In this document: piece by piece, positions 49,991 through 61,970 of the stretch | Layout: the number at the start of each line of letters is the position of its first letter | How positions within the stretch are numbered: the stretch's first letter is position 1 | NCBI GenBank assembly: GCA_946699065.1 | Contig: CAMPDV010000006.1 | Coordinates: 496,001 to 560,000, forward strand | Origin: Loxodes magnus | Taxonomy: Eukaryota; Ciliophora; Karyorelictea; Loxodida; Loxodidae | Direction: 5' to 3' | DNA: 64,000 nt | Program-made: the position numbers and the translations under genes | The notes under the pieces: model-generated | Seen by the model: the letters and a program-made list of their open reading frames with translations, nothing else | Told to the model about the DNA's origin: nothing | Databases searched by the model: none

Positions 49991-51534
49991 TTTTTAGAAA
50001 AGATTATAAAAAATACATTTTAGCTAGAGTGTAGCTTTTTTAAGATTTTTAAGTTTTTATCCTGATCTACTAGAATCATTATAAAACTTCAATTTGCTAC
50101 ATTATGCTTTTTAGATATTTTCCTTTCTTCAGTTATAATGAAGTTAACTATACTTCCTTAGTGTTAACAGTATTTTCTTTAAAAACTATAAATATTACAA
50201 CTTATATAGGTGAAGTCAATCTTTCATCGAATAATGGTTTTAGCATATTACTTTTGTTGTTGTTCTGATTTGAAATGATTCAAACCTCTATTTAAAACAA
50301 TCTTAAGAATACTCTTTATACTATAATAAATCTATCTATAAGAGTGATGCTTCTTATTTTAAGATGAGTTATCTATTTTCAAAAATTTGCATCTATTCAG
50401 TCTTAATATGTTTAAACTTGCATATCCCTTTGCATTTTTGATGTTAAATCTCTTATGTAAAATATTTATTATATTGCTAAGAATTGCTATTTTTAGGTTA
50501 GTAAATGGTGTATTAAGGCTGATATATCTGATTCCAGTTTAGATTAGATATATAACTATGAGCATAGCATTACTACTTCAATTAATTAAGTGTTACTATT
50601 TGTATTTATTTTAGATATTTTCCCTCTGAAATAAGAATTTATACTTAATACATTTTTTATTAGCTACCTAATCTTTTTTAGCATTAGTAAGCAATGAAAT
50701 GCATAAATCTACTATGAAATCTAGATGGAATAGAGAATCTTTAAGAAAGATCGAAGTAAATAGAAAGTAAGATTTGTCTAAGTCAATAAGCAAAAAATAA
50801 GCCTAAACTATTAAAATGCTAGTAAACCTAAATGAATATCCTAAAAAATAAAATAGTTTATAAATGGGAACTACCTAAATACACTAAATTTAGTAATGCT
50901 AAATGAAATGAGATGATACTAAGTGAATAAATATTATTATAAATTTAGAAAAGCATAATGCTAGACTTTCCTCCACTTAATTATTTGTATGCTTAAACTT
51001 TTTAAAGATATTAAAATTATTAAATATAAAATAAACCACTAAAGATAGCTAATTTTAATTAGTTACTATAAATCTTTTTCAAGTTATATTAAATTTTTTC
51101 GTATTTGAGAGTAAATAACTTTGGACTTATTAATAAAATGAGAAGACTAGGTATAATAATCAAAGAATTTTTAGATAAATTTTAAATTTTGCTTAAATCA
51201 GTTTGAAATGGAAGACAATTTACACTAAATAAAAAATTATCAAAACCAAAGTCAAATAAAAGAAATATAAGAAGAGTGGAGCATTTCTAATAATCAGATC
51301 ATTAATAAGCAATCACTTTTCTTACCATTTTAATTGAAATTTAGCTAAAAAATATGAAAAAAATAAGCTCTCTAGTTATATTTAATTATGGTAACTCAGT
51401 TAAATATATAAAATTAATCTCCTATCTATTAAAAAGACTTGCTTAAATATTTTTTATTATTCATATTTTATACTAAATGTATTTCCATTTAATAAAGATA
51501 TACAAAAATAAGTAAATCATATGGGTAAATTATT
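49991..51534. other. Spacer between tRNA and PH copy D; nothing recognised
   Basis: AT-rich sequence with no convincing protein frame and no repeat shared with the units. Confidence 0.45.
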
Positions 51535-53402
51535 TCACATCTACTTTTTATATTTTTTACTTGTCTACTTCATTGATTCTTTCTTTCTCCTCAGCACTTC
51601 ATAGAGGCTTACGAATTTTTTAAAAACTTCTTAAATTTAAGTTTCTGCTGCTGTGTAGTTCTTTATTATTTTCTTCCTATTCTAATCCACTTTACTATAT
51701 CTTACAAACTATTAGAGTATAGCAAATTGTTTTCTGAATGGATTCACAATACTTTTCTATCTTTAATACTATTATTTTATTTCTGTGATTAGGTTCTTTT
51801 TCTATAGCTTGTCCTTTTTCGAAGTGACATTTACCATTTTATAAAACTAATATGTTTATAAGAAATTGACTCTCAAATACTCATCATTCAATAGACCTCT
51901 TTATTATAAATCAGATGGTAAGCTATTATACTTTATCATTTCTACCAAATCTAAAGTTAATCTCCTTAATTAGTACTTAGGAGTTACTCTCTTCCTTAGC
52001 AGATCTATTATCTTAAATATCTAATCGTTTAAGTCTCTTCTTTTTTCGTTACTCTTTATAAGTAAATAACTTAATATTCCTAGTAGAAAGTATTCCTAAA
52101 CTGTTTGATGCTTTCCATTAGATAATCTTTCATAGTTTACTTTTTTCTTTATTCTCTCAACCCAAACTTGATCTGAATATTATAAACTTACATTTAGATA
52201 AAGGGTTGACTGAAGAAAGATAAGAAGAGTATTAGTTAATTAGTTGACTCAAAGTATAAATAGTATTTACCAGAGTTTTACCATCTTTGATGACTATTTC
52301 TAAAGTTCGTTTTTTAGTAACTGAATATGAAATTTTACCTATAGAAAAGCATTCTCACTCAAAATCTGAATCATTTCAATACTTGCTCTTCATATGAGCT
52401 TAAAAGCTTCCACTTTCATACCCATAAATAATTCCTACTATATCTTTAATTTCAACTACAAATATTAAATCTTACTTGTTCTTTTATGCTTAAGAAAGGA
52501 GTTAGTTGGAACATAATAAATAGTTTGATTATTCTACGACAAGAAGAGCTGGATTTATTTTCTCCTAAAGTAAAATCTTACTTGCTATCACTAAAATTGT
52601 ACTTTCCGCATGTAATTCCTTCTTACAAGGTTTTAATGAAATATTATTCAATTGACACATTTTAAACATTTTCTCTTTTATAAGTTAAAGTTCGATATGC
52701 AATATGATTATGTGCTTCTTCATTTACTTTAGATTCTGATAAGCTTTCTTAATAATTTAAATCAAGAAACTAATTAGAATATATTTGAAGAAGATGAGTT
52801 AAGTGTTAAGATTCTAGATTATATTTTATTTATAATTTCCTCATTTATCGATGTATCTCTTATTACTTTGAATTCTTAGCATTATATTCTTATGACCTAC
52901 TTAGTCTAATAACTTGGTATTCCATTAAAAAAGAGTCCTGAAGTTGATTATAATTATGATAGTTTCTATTGTATTTACTGGGATTTTATTAGATTACCTA
53001 TATTTGCATTTCACTTTATTCAGATTTAGACTCTTAATATTCTTCTTTCCATTTCTAATCTATCTCTTTGTTCACTACCAAGTTTACTGGTTATTCCTTA
53101 AATAGATTCTCCATCTCACTTTCTAATTAAGAAATAGAGAAAAAGCTCTAGTCACATTACTTACTAATAGATACATCTCCACATGTAGTTACTTAAGTTT
53201 CAGTAATAACCTTAGGACTACTATACTCTCTTTTTGTTTCTTTACTAAAGCTTTCATCTAAATATTTACTCTAGAGCTAACTAGGACGCTTTTAGTGATT
53301 CTAGCGGAGCTTTCTTCAGGTTTTCTATTTTTTATATACTTTAAACTTGAGTTAGGTATCTAGTGATTCTAATTTTTCAGTATCTGATTAATTTTCTTAC
53401 AT
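51535..53402 (-). CDS. PH-domain, Q-rich protein, copy D (inverted, chimeric)
   Basis: Predicted 603 aa; starts MQENQSDTEKLESLD at 53402 and stops at TGA 51537-51535. Three introns: 52565-52581 (17 nt), 52456-52475 (20) and 52173-52191 (19); spliced length is 1812 nt. It lacks the 16-nt intron 1 of A-C: the coding sequence runs straight through SIEQYFIKTLQEGITCGKYN. From about 52630 leftward it is almost identical to copy C, while its N-terminus is as diverged as a different family member (EEYQESKSEQ, NPSKYNRNY, QMRKLQIKYNLESQHLTHLL). This makes it a chimera, best explained by gene conversion from C or by recombination. Confidence 0.78.
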
Positions 53403-53922
53403 AGTTTGATTTATAAAGAGTAAAAGCCAAATTCTTTATAAGCTAACTTTAGTTTAAAATTTAGTAAATTAATAATCAACTATAGGTCTGATGATTTAGT
53501 TAAAATCAGTAAATCAAAAGTTATCTGAAGTTTAAATTTCAGTGAATAAGCTACTATTTATTTCTCTTTCTACCTTCATAGAGTAATACTTAGTTTAGTC
53601 AAGCTTAATCTGGAAAGATTAAAGAAGATCTGATAGACAAGTTATGTACCATTGAAGGTATATAAAAAGGAGTTAGTAGAGATGTAGATAAGTAGGGGAA
53701 GTTACTTAACTCATTTATATTAGTGCTTTTAGATTGGATTTGCAGTTATCCGATATAAGTGTGATTAAGTTATAACTAAAATATACCTTTCATTTATATC
53801 TTTTTTGAGCTAATTAATTTAATTAAATTTAAGGAGTTAAAGATAATTTTAAATGAAGAGATTGTGGCTAAAAGAGTAAATTGGTTAGATTAAACTGGTT
53901 AAAGTATAATTAGTTAAGTTAT

Positions 53923-54672
53923 ATGGATAAAGATCAAGAGGTAGAATAATTTATATCAAGCTTAGTAGTGCAGATCTTAATATGGTTGAGTTTGATATAA
54001 ACAAAGTCTAAGAAATTGCGAAGAGGCTTAAATTTTTTGAGTGATAAGGATTTAATTAAAAATAGTCTAAAAGAATTTAAAATGGCTTTTATCTAAAACA
54101 TTGAGATTTAATTAAATAATATACCTAATCAAGCTACCATTAATGACATAGCCAAAGTGAAAAACACTTATATAGAAGAGTTAGAATCTGATATTATGGA
54201 CTTGAAAGATTATAGTTCATTTAAGATTTAGCTTTTCTAATCTGGTAAATTCATAAAGATGCTTATCACTTTAATCTATTTTACAATCTCCTTTTTATAA
54301 ATTTCAATAGTAATGTCAAAGTAGAAATGGAAGTATCTCTTATTATATCTGCATGTAACTTTCTCTCTTTTAAGTTCTGACTTTATCTAATTCAATCATA
54401 TGGTAAAAACTAATTTTAATAGATTCTAAATGTCAGAAATGTAATTTTTGGTTTAATCGCTTAAATTTAATCTTTCAAATAAGAAAGAGATATTCTTTAT
54501 TTTCTTAGGTAGGACTTTTAAATATTTGCATGCCTATATAAAAGATTAAAAAAGGTTAGGATTTATATCATATATATATAGCATAAAATTGTTCAAAATT
54601 TTATTATTTATATAACTATAAAAAAACTTCGGGTATTCAAACAACTGGATAGACTAGCTAGAGCTTATTTGA
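53923..54672 (+). CDS. Unrecognised protein, gene model uncertain
   Basis: A 249-codon frame from ATG to TGA with convincing blocks: LSDKDLIKNSLKEFKMAF, NDIAKVKNTYIEELESDIMD, and later hydrophobic helices. Upstream, another frame from about 53.81 kb gives FKELKIILNEEIVAKRVNWL and a third gives MVEFDINKVQEIAKRLKFFE. The real gene therefore probably starts earlier and has small introns that I could not place. Frames downstream to 55.2 kb are also open but ambiguous. No family recognised. Confidence 0.33.
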
Positions 54673-55277
54673 TCAAATCAGGAAGCAATAAGTTGATAAG
54701 ATACAAAGAGAATAAGAGGTAAACTTCTAAACTGAAATAAGTTACTCTAAATAAGAAAATTGGTAATTAGAGTATTGTGAAATCAAGATAAACTTGAGAT
54801 TAAATATGCTCATTAATTCAAAATTTTAAGTAATTTTAGAATAAAAGTTGAGATAAAATAAGTAGTTCCAAATTATACTTAAAGGAAATAAATTTAAAAT
54901 CAAGTTTAAATGTACAATCATAGAGGAAAATATTATAATTTCATTATGCAAAAGGATATTTAGCAGCTAATGTTGATAAAATTTATTTCTATAGAGATAA
55001 AATTCATTTGGGATTACAGTTTAAACATATAGAGACAGAAATGAAAAAAGTTAAAAAGTACTTAATTTTAATTAAATCATCTATCTAATTGACGAGATTA
55101 AAGATAAATAAATAAGTAGATAACTTTATAAAAGAGAGCATATATTTTTATTAATATAAGGATATTAATAAAATTAATATATAATTTGATGTGATAAACT
55201 TAAGATTCGTTTAATCTTTATCTTGCATAGCACATTTACTAATAAATAATAATGAAGAACCACTTTATTAAGGAAAA

Positions 55278-56190
55278 ATGGCACCTAAGAAATAGACTTA
55301 TTTCGGCTCATTTAAAAAACAAGAGTAATAATTTTACCTAACTGAATAAGAGCCGCAATAAATCTAAGAAATATAATCGAAGGAAGTTTACATATAATCG
55401 GTGCAGCAAAGAGTATCAAATATCTAATACGAATTAAAATTACAAAGATAAAGGATAGAAAAACTAGAAGACAAGCTAGAAGAATTGATTGAATAATTAG
55501 ACCTATAATTCCCCTCTATAGAAGAATCACTAAGTAAAATCTAAATTTAAATAGTAATTAAATTGGAATAAATTGATAAATAATTTAACCAAGTCCCTCA
55601 AATATTCCAATTTAATTTTTCTAAATTTGAATATCAAATAAAGTAACTTTAAGAAAAATAAGAATAATAACAAGTAATAATCTAAAAATAATTTGATTAG
55701 TAATCAAGTATCCCAATGGAATCGAATCGGAATTCTAATAATAAGAAACAAAGTAGATTAAATTCTATCGAAGAAAAATCTGGTGCTACATATGTCAAAG
55801 GAACCACTGCTGGAGAAATTGCTGAAAGAAACCAGAAATTGAAAGAACTAATAAGAATAAAATTTTAGAAGAACTATTTCACTTTTGACCAACAAGGACA
55901 GGATAAATTTACAGAAAGAAATTCTACAACTCAAAAGCTAACGACTATAATAACGGGAGAAGGAACCTGAAGGACAATTGGATTTCGGGAAGGAGACAAG
56001 GATGGCGGACTATTGAAGTTCTATGACATCCTTTAGTTTAGGAGAGAGCAGGAGAAAATGGAAGATATCTGTAAAGCTCTCCATAAGAGGTATAAAATTA
56101 AATTTTTTTTTTAATAGAAATTAATAATTGAATTACATAGATATAATCTTTATGAATTCAACCAAATATTACAGAAACAGGAAAATTGAA
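55278..56190 (+). pseudogene. Q-rich coiled-coil gene, truncated by an insertion
   Basis: Starts MAPKKQTYFGSFKKQEQQ and stays in frame for 297 codons to the insertion site. Contents: coiled coil (LQRQRIEKLEDKLEELIEQL), Q/N-rich linker, SGATYVKGTTAGEIAERNQK, TTIITGEGTWRTIGFREGDK, and DGGLLKFYDILQFRREQEK with MEDICKAL. At 56168 a 319-bp GC-rich segment begins; the frame then meets TGA almost at once (LQKQEN-stop near 56190). Skipping the insertion lets the frame continue beyond 56501 (LQKQELSDLNSSWNFL). The insertion therefore probably broke the gene, unless it is excised or spliced. Confidence 0.55.
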
Positions 56191-56501
56191 AAGATGGTGG
56201 GAGCTGAGAATGACCTTCGTGACAACACTTTCTGGTTTTATGGCTAGTAACAAGTTCATTTCCTGTTGCTGGTCAGAGTCATTTTCTGAAGGGAACACTG
56301 TCTTTGAGATTATCCGCTCTTGATAGCGGCTTGAAGCCTGGCTGCTCATAGCGATGGAGCTCCCTAGCAGCTTGCCTGGAGCAAAACAGGATATCCCCGT
56401 TATTCCATAAAAAAGAGAGCGTCGGGTCGTGCAATCGGAAAGGAGTTCCCGGTCCAAAAACTTTTTTAGTTGAAATTAATTAATTAATTACAGAAACAGG
56501 A
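56168..56501. mobile_element. GC-rich insertion flanked by a 15-bp direct repeat
   Basis: ATTACAGAAACAGGA occurs at 56168-56182 and again at 56487-56501, flanking roughly 300 bp of GC-rich sequence wholly unlike its surroundings. This looks like a target-site duplication of a short non-autonomous element, or alternatively an internally eliminated sequence bounded by repeats. Its right end, before the second repeat, is T/A-rich (TTTTTTAGTTGAAATTAA). A 99-codon standard-code minus frame (56158-56457) with low stop density was seen; it overlaps both repeat copies' boundaries and I do not trust it as a gene. No reverse transcriptase or transposase is encoded. Confidence 0.6.
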
Positions 56502-56508
56502 ATTAAGT

Positions 56509-58020
56509 GATTTAAACTCTTCTTGGAACTTCTTATAGATTATGTTGATATAACTTATCTTTAGAGTATAATTAAGTGTAGAGTTTAGAGTAAGTCATAT
56601 TTATTAGAATTACTTAATAAATCATTTCAAAAAACTTATTAAAAGTGAATTACCTGCTAAAAGCAATTCCATCACTTTTATAAGTAAGGTAGAATTATGT
56701 TCGTCTATTTTCGTTATATTTCACTTCGAAGTATGTCTTTTTAAAACATTACAAGTAACATATTCATTCTTTTCTAAATAAATGTATTAAAGGCAAAAAT
56801 ATCATGAGATCCTAATTAAGATATATAGGCAAAAATTAGAATGATATAAGTCAGAAAAGGTTTATACTTAGTCAATATTTAAGAAGGTTATTTTTGATTT
56901 TATATGGTCACTATTAAATAATTTAAAAATATAATAATCTAGATTTGCTTCTTAACCATTTATCTATAATTCTTTACTCAGTTTCTTTGCTTATCAGGCA
57001 ATTATTTTGCTTTGTAGGTTTATTCATTTTATCTATTACCTTTTCCTAGTTAAGCAGTCATTCTTTAACAAAGTATATTTGGATAATTTAAGTTAATACA
57101 TGACATACATGACTAGTCATTTTTATTTCAGAATATATAAAATTTTTGTCAGTGTGACTATTCTAATAACCCACCACCAAAAAGCAAAATAATAAGCTTA
57201 TTTATCTTAATCTTTTGATTAAGCTTTATTTACAAAATAAATTACCTACTAATAATTACTATATATAAGCTTTTTAACTCAGAAAAAGTGTTAAAAGCTT
57301 AGTATTCTATCTTTCACTTTATATAATAAATTTTTCATTCTAGTAGTCACTACTTTTAATTTATTGGTATGTATTAAATAAGCAGTATATAGATGCTATC
57401 TCATTAAGTATTTACTTATAAAGCTCTTAGTTTATTAAAGCTTTTATTTATATATTATTTCTTAGTTATTATATAGCTCTTATCTTTTATATCCTTGCTT
57501 AAGTTAATTATTGCTAGTGTAAATTCATTTTTTATAAATTTCAATTTTTGTCTGATTATTTCTTGCATAGTACCACTTGTTAAACTTCTTAAAGTCAAAT
57601 TAATGATATTTAACATTTTAGGTACGAAGCTTTTATGGAATTTTTCTAGAGCAGGATGGACTTAAATCACTCTGATTATTTAACTACTCTATTAGTATCA
57701 GTAGTTATCATTCTCCTTTAATCAACATTAACCTTAATTGATGTACTTCTTTATATAAAAGATACTATTTTATTATTTGCAAGCTAACACATATAAGTCT
57801 TTATTATCCAAAAGCAGCACTAGAAGTTAGATTCATTATAGCTGCATAAATATTTTAATTAAGCAAAATGATGAAAAGACTATACAAGGTTGAGGTAGTA
57901 AGCATAGTAATAGAATATTAGATAAGAGTATTTTAAGCAAGGGAACATATAAGATAATTGAAGTTTAATAGACGAATAGTTAACGAACAAATCTAATTTT
58001 AATTAGTTAGTATATTAGCT
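56509..58020. other. Spacer; nothing recognised
   Basis: AT-rich, with no convincing protein frame apart from the possible continuation of the interrupted Q-rich gene to about 56.85 kb. Confidence 0.4.
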
Positions 58021-58428
58021 TCAGTAGATTAACTCCAATAAAGAAATCATTTAAAAATCTTTTTTTGCTTATGAAGTTCCTTTTATCACAAAGTCTATAT
58101 AAGCACTATTGGCTTCATCTATATTCAAAGTTAAAATTTCAGGACATTCATATGGATGATTTTCGCTAAGGAATTGCTAAATTTCTTCTACCTTTTGCTT
58201 CGTTGTCTTGATGAAAAGCTAGTATTCAGTTTCTACGTTCATTTGATTGTTCCAATAGTAGTAAGATTTTACTGGAGATGACTATGTTACGCAAGCTGCT
58301 AATTTTTTTTAAACAAGTTTGTTAGCAATAGTCTATGCTTAATCCTCAGTATTTACGGTAGTAATAATTAGATAGAGTTGTGACTACAAAGTCACTGTAA
58401 GCATAATTAGGAATACACAACACTTCAT
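58021..58428 (-). CDS. cutA: CutA1-like divalent-cation tolerance protein with signal peptide
   Basis: Predicted 135 aa, intronless, ATG at 58428 and TGA at 58023-58021. Residues 1-18 (MKCCVFLIMLTVTLQSQL) look like a signal peptide. The rest is a complete CutA domain: LIITTVNTEDQAQTIANKLV, the hallmark AACVTQSSPVKSYYYW, acidic ETEYQLFIKTT, and HPYECPEILTLNIDEANSAY. CutA proteins are small ferredoxin-like trimers linked to copper tolerance in bacteria, and in animals and plants they are often targeted to secretory or organellar compartments. TAA and TAG fall at Gln positions throughout. Length and motif order match the family well. The physiological role in ciliates is not known to me. Confidence 0.92.
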
Positions 58429-58787
58429 ATTTATTATTCAAATAGGATAAAACTTTTTCTACTCTACATATTCATAATAATAACCCTTCTTATAATATAA
58501 AAAAACAAAATAGATTAAAACGAAACATCTTATCCTTTTATAGTCGAAGTTTACTCAAAATTCACTAGAAGAAACTAATTTAGATATAATAAAGTTTCTT
58601 ATTTCTTTAGTTTAAATCTTCCACTATTGGACTATAAGCTTCTATAATCACTTAGTTGTTTGTAAGATATTTTTTTAAATACACAGCATTTTTATTTTTT
58701 ATTTATCCTACCTTTTAAAATAGTTCCCTTTATGTGAATGTAGAATTTCGTTTTTATATCATTTTGTATAGTTTAATTATAAGCAGA

Positions 58788-58859
58788 TGCCTCATGGTGT
58801 AACGGTTAGCACTTTGGACTTTAAATCCAGCAATCCGAGTTCGATTCTCGGTGAGGCAA
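58788..58859 (+). tRNA. tRNA-Gln(UUA), second intact copy
   Basis: Identical over the 72-nt body to the gene at 49919-49990, with anticodon TTA at 58821-58823 and a T run downstream. Its upstream flank differs, so it is not part of the same recent duplication. It lies about 360 bp upstream of, and divergent from, the CutA gene. Confidence 0.97.
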
Positions 58860-59349
58860 TTTTTATATAATCTTTTATATTAATTAACCTTAATTATCAT
58901 AATATAATAAGGCAGCTTATTTGAAAATACCTTTATGAATTTAAATTTAGGAAGAATAAGCTCTACTTTTAGTATTCTTTGCCTGTTAAATATCTCATAA
59001 GTATCTATTAAATTTCTCTAAGCTCTAAGATTTTTTCCTTGTAATGCTTACTCTTATCTTTCACATTCTTAAGCCTTAAAACTCTTATTTTTGCTTTCTA
59101 CATCCTAATCTATAGCTAAGGACTTAATGGAATATTGATCTATATGTTTTATAGTTTACATTCCATAGCATTGTGACTATATTATATCATATAACAATAG
59201 CTATATAAAGTGAAGTTATAGCTATGAGTAATTAGTAGTGAAGATAAACAAATAAAGGGAATGTACTAAGAGTTGTTTAAGCATTAAGGCAATTTGATAG
59301 TAGGAAAGTCAGTACAAAATAACCAGATAATTACTCACAATAGTTTAAA

Positions 59350-59541
59350 ATGACGCTAGTAATAAAACAGATAAAAGAAGATTTAGGAACTTTTAAACTT
59401 TAGTTTAAATAATTCAAACAAACAGGATAGAAAAGGAAGTTCAAAGCTATTATAGCTGTAAAAGCATCTTATTAAACTATTAGTTCAAGGGATGAGAAAG
59501 AGAAAAAGTAATTAGTTTTAGCTTTTAAAGCTAAAATTTGA
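59350..59541 (+). CDS. Possible small basic protein
   Basis: 63 codons from ATG to TGA: MTLVIKQIKEDLGTFKLQFK, then QTGQKRKFKAIIAVKASYQ and SSRDEKEKKQLVLAFKAKI. Composition is protein-like, but there is no paralogue or family to confirm it. It could be a first exon of the frame that follows at 59.8 kb. Confidence 0.28.
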
Positions 59542-59795
59542 ATAGTAAATATATCAATATAAAGGCTGATTTGGCTAAAGACAAAAGAAAATAATCCTAT
59601 TTTTTATGCTTAGAATCATAGTTATTCCAAATAAACCTTTTTAAGGTTTAAGGTTTGTATCTGAAATAACTTATTTATAAATAGAAATTAAGTCTTTTAT
59701 CTTGAAGCAATATTTTGAATGAAGAGGATAAGTATTAGAGAAAATGAACCTGATCTGAATGATAAATAGGGTTTGATCATATTGTTAAGAATTGT

Positions 59796-61013
59796 ATGAA
59801 ATTCAAACGATTATTTGAAAAGTAAAAGCGCTATTAGAAAAAAGAACTTTAGTAAATAAAAAATTTTAATTAATAAAAGCGAAAGATAGAGTTTAAAGAG
59901 AAAATGGATTATCGGTTACAATTAAATTATTTGGTAGTGAACATTTGAGAGAATGATCTAAGGGATTTGATAGATATATTTAAATGGTTTTATGCTTCTA
60001 ATACTCAATTTAAAATTTAAAAAATTAAATAAATATTTATTTCAAAAGACAAGATAAAGTGTTAGATAAATACAGTACTTTAAGATAAAATTTTTTTAAT
60101 TTAAGGTGCAGAAAAGACTTTTCTTTATTTAAGTAAGCGGACATATGATAAAAATAATAAATATTTGCTTAAGATTCTAGTAATATATTCTACTATTTTA
60201 ATGCATTCCATCCCTAAAACCCAAAAAATAGCTTAATGCTTAAATTTCTTTATTCAGTCTAAAAATTAAATTTAATCTTTTTAGTTTTATCAGTCATTTA
60301 AGAATTTTTCAAAGGGCTATTAAAATGACAATGAATAGAAAAAGTTATTATTATTATTTTCAATCTAAAGTGTAAATTTTTACTAAATTTGTTCCTTTAG
60401 AACTTTATTTCGATTTAAGGACTATTATAAAATAAAAAAAGGATAATAATCTATTAAAGGGTTATCAAAGGTTCAGTTTAACTTTAATTCCATTGATTAT
60501 AAAAAATATGCATCACAAGCAAAAAACCGAATATCTATCTGTTTACTATTATCTTTCCTGCCCCAAAAATACCTTTCAAACTTCTAAGTTCCTAATTTCA
60601 TTAATTGGTTATAAATTTATAGATGCTATTAATCTTAAGTTATACTAGCTCTTTATATTGTTAGCAATGAGGATCTAATTTGCTTTCTTAATACACTATG
60701 GAAGAAGAGCAAAATCTCTATTTATTTGATATTTGAAGATTTAGCTTTTTAACTCAATTTTTAGACAAAAAGGCGCAAAATCAGTATTGTAATATATATT
60801 AACACACTAGAGACTCATTTTATAGATAAGGGTATTAAAATACCAGTCTAAGAAACTACGAGATTAGATATTTGCTTAGTTATAGTGAAGATAGAGACAA
60901 TAACTCAGTTTAGCTAATTGAACATTTTGCTTTTTTAGAAGCTAAAATTAAACTATTGTAAGAATAGTAGAAGCAAAATGATAAGCACAGATTGGAATAA
61001 AAGCTGTGATTGA
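59796..61013 (+). CDS. Unrecognised protein, 405 codons
   Basis: One frame with a single internal TGA (read as Trp, in NIWENDLRDL) between the ATG and the TGA at 61011-61013. This is far longer than expected by chance at this base composition. Blocks: MKFKRLFEKQKRYQKKEL, KMDYRLQLNYLVVN, DLRDLIDIFKWFYASNTQFK, QGAEKTFLYLSKRTYDKNN and SNEDLICFLNTLWKKSK. No family recognised. An overlapping frame from 60698 (MEEEQNLYLFDIWRFSF) also looks protein-like, so one of the two is a shadow or a small intron switches frames there. Confidence 0.45.
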
Positions 61014-61970
61014 TAGCTTAATATAAGTGAGAGGAAAAGAGCTGTGGAGATTAGACTGTTCTTATATACTTATTAAGATAAGTTAAGGTATAAATTAATT
61101 AGCTAGAGTTAAGGTAAAGCTATTCCTAACTTATCTAGCTATTAGAAAAGATAAGATGCTTTACCAGGAATAGAAAGTAAAAGGTTATTGGATTAATAGC
61201 TAACTTTAACTTATAAAGCTAAGTAAATAAATCAGGATAGAATAATTAAAACTAAAGCATGACAATACCAATTTTAAATTAGTAACTGAAAGATAACTTC
61301 ATAAACCAGATTATTTTATATTAGTTAAACTAATTTAAAGAAAAATGAATATTTTTTCTTTAATTAAATCCATTAAATTTACATTAATCTCTTAGAGGCA
61401 GTTCATTAAATGAATATTGATCATATATATAATTTAGACTTACTAAGATTTAAAATTTTGCAAAAAGAACTATATGGAAATAATAATTTAAATTAAGGGA
61501 TGAAAAATTTGTTCTTTAGGCTTTAGTTTTAAGCTAATTTTAACTTTATAAATGAAGAATTCATAGCTGAGTTGTTTTCATCACTAAATAGGATATTTTA
61601 TACCTAAGAAAAATAATAGAATTCGTTTTTCACTTTGAAAGAGTTAAAATTGTAGGATATAAATTTGATTTTTGGGATTCATTCTAGTTTTAGGACTTAT
61701 GCTCTTTGAGAATTATTTTGGAAAGAATCTTTTCTCATAAAATGATTAAGCTCATTTATTCAAGTGAATAAGCTTTTTTTAATAACTTTTTCTGTAGCAT
61801 TTTCTTTCCTAAATCCTAAAATAAGCATGTAGTTTATGCAATTTTCCTCCTAAAAGTTGTAAATAATCATACTTTGGTTTTTTATTTCATGAAGATTTCT
61901 TTATTTAAGCTATTATAAAGTACTAGAGGGTTTGCTTAATTAAATGATTTAAATTTAATTTATATATAAA
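61014..61970. other. Spacer upstream of the beta-helix gene
   Basis: AT-rich, with no supported gene. The promoter of the beta-helix gene should lie at its right end; the bases before the ATG are a plain A/T-rich leader, as expected for ciliates. Confidence 0.4.

Noticed and set aside
52630..52660. A frameshift breaking copy D near the junction with C-like sequence
   Set aside because: It appeared only when intron 1 was ignored in A-C. D has no intron 1 and is in frame throughout.
60698..61030. Separate gene starting MEEEQNLYLFDIWRF
   Set aside because: It overlaps the longer 405-codon frame in another phase; both cannot be coding along their whole length, and the longer frame is less likely by chance. 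Kept as an alternative in that entry.
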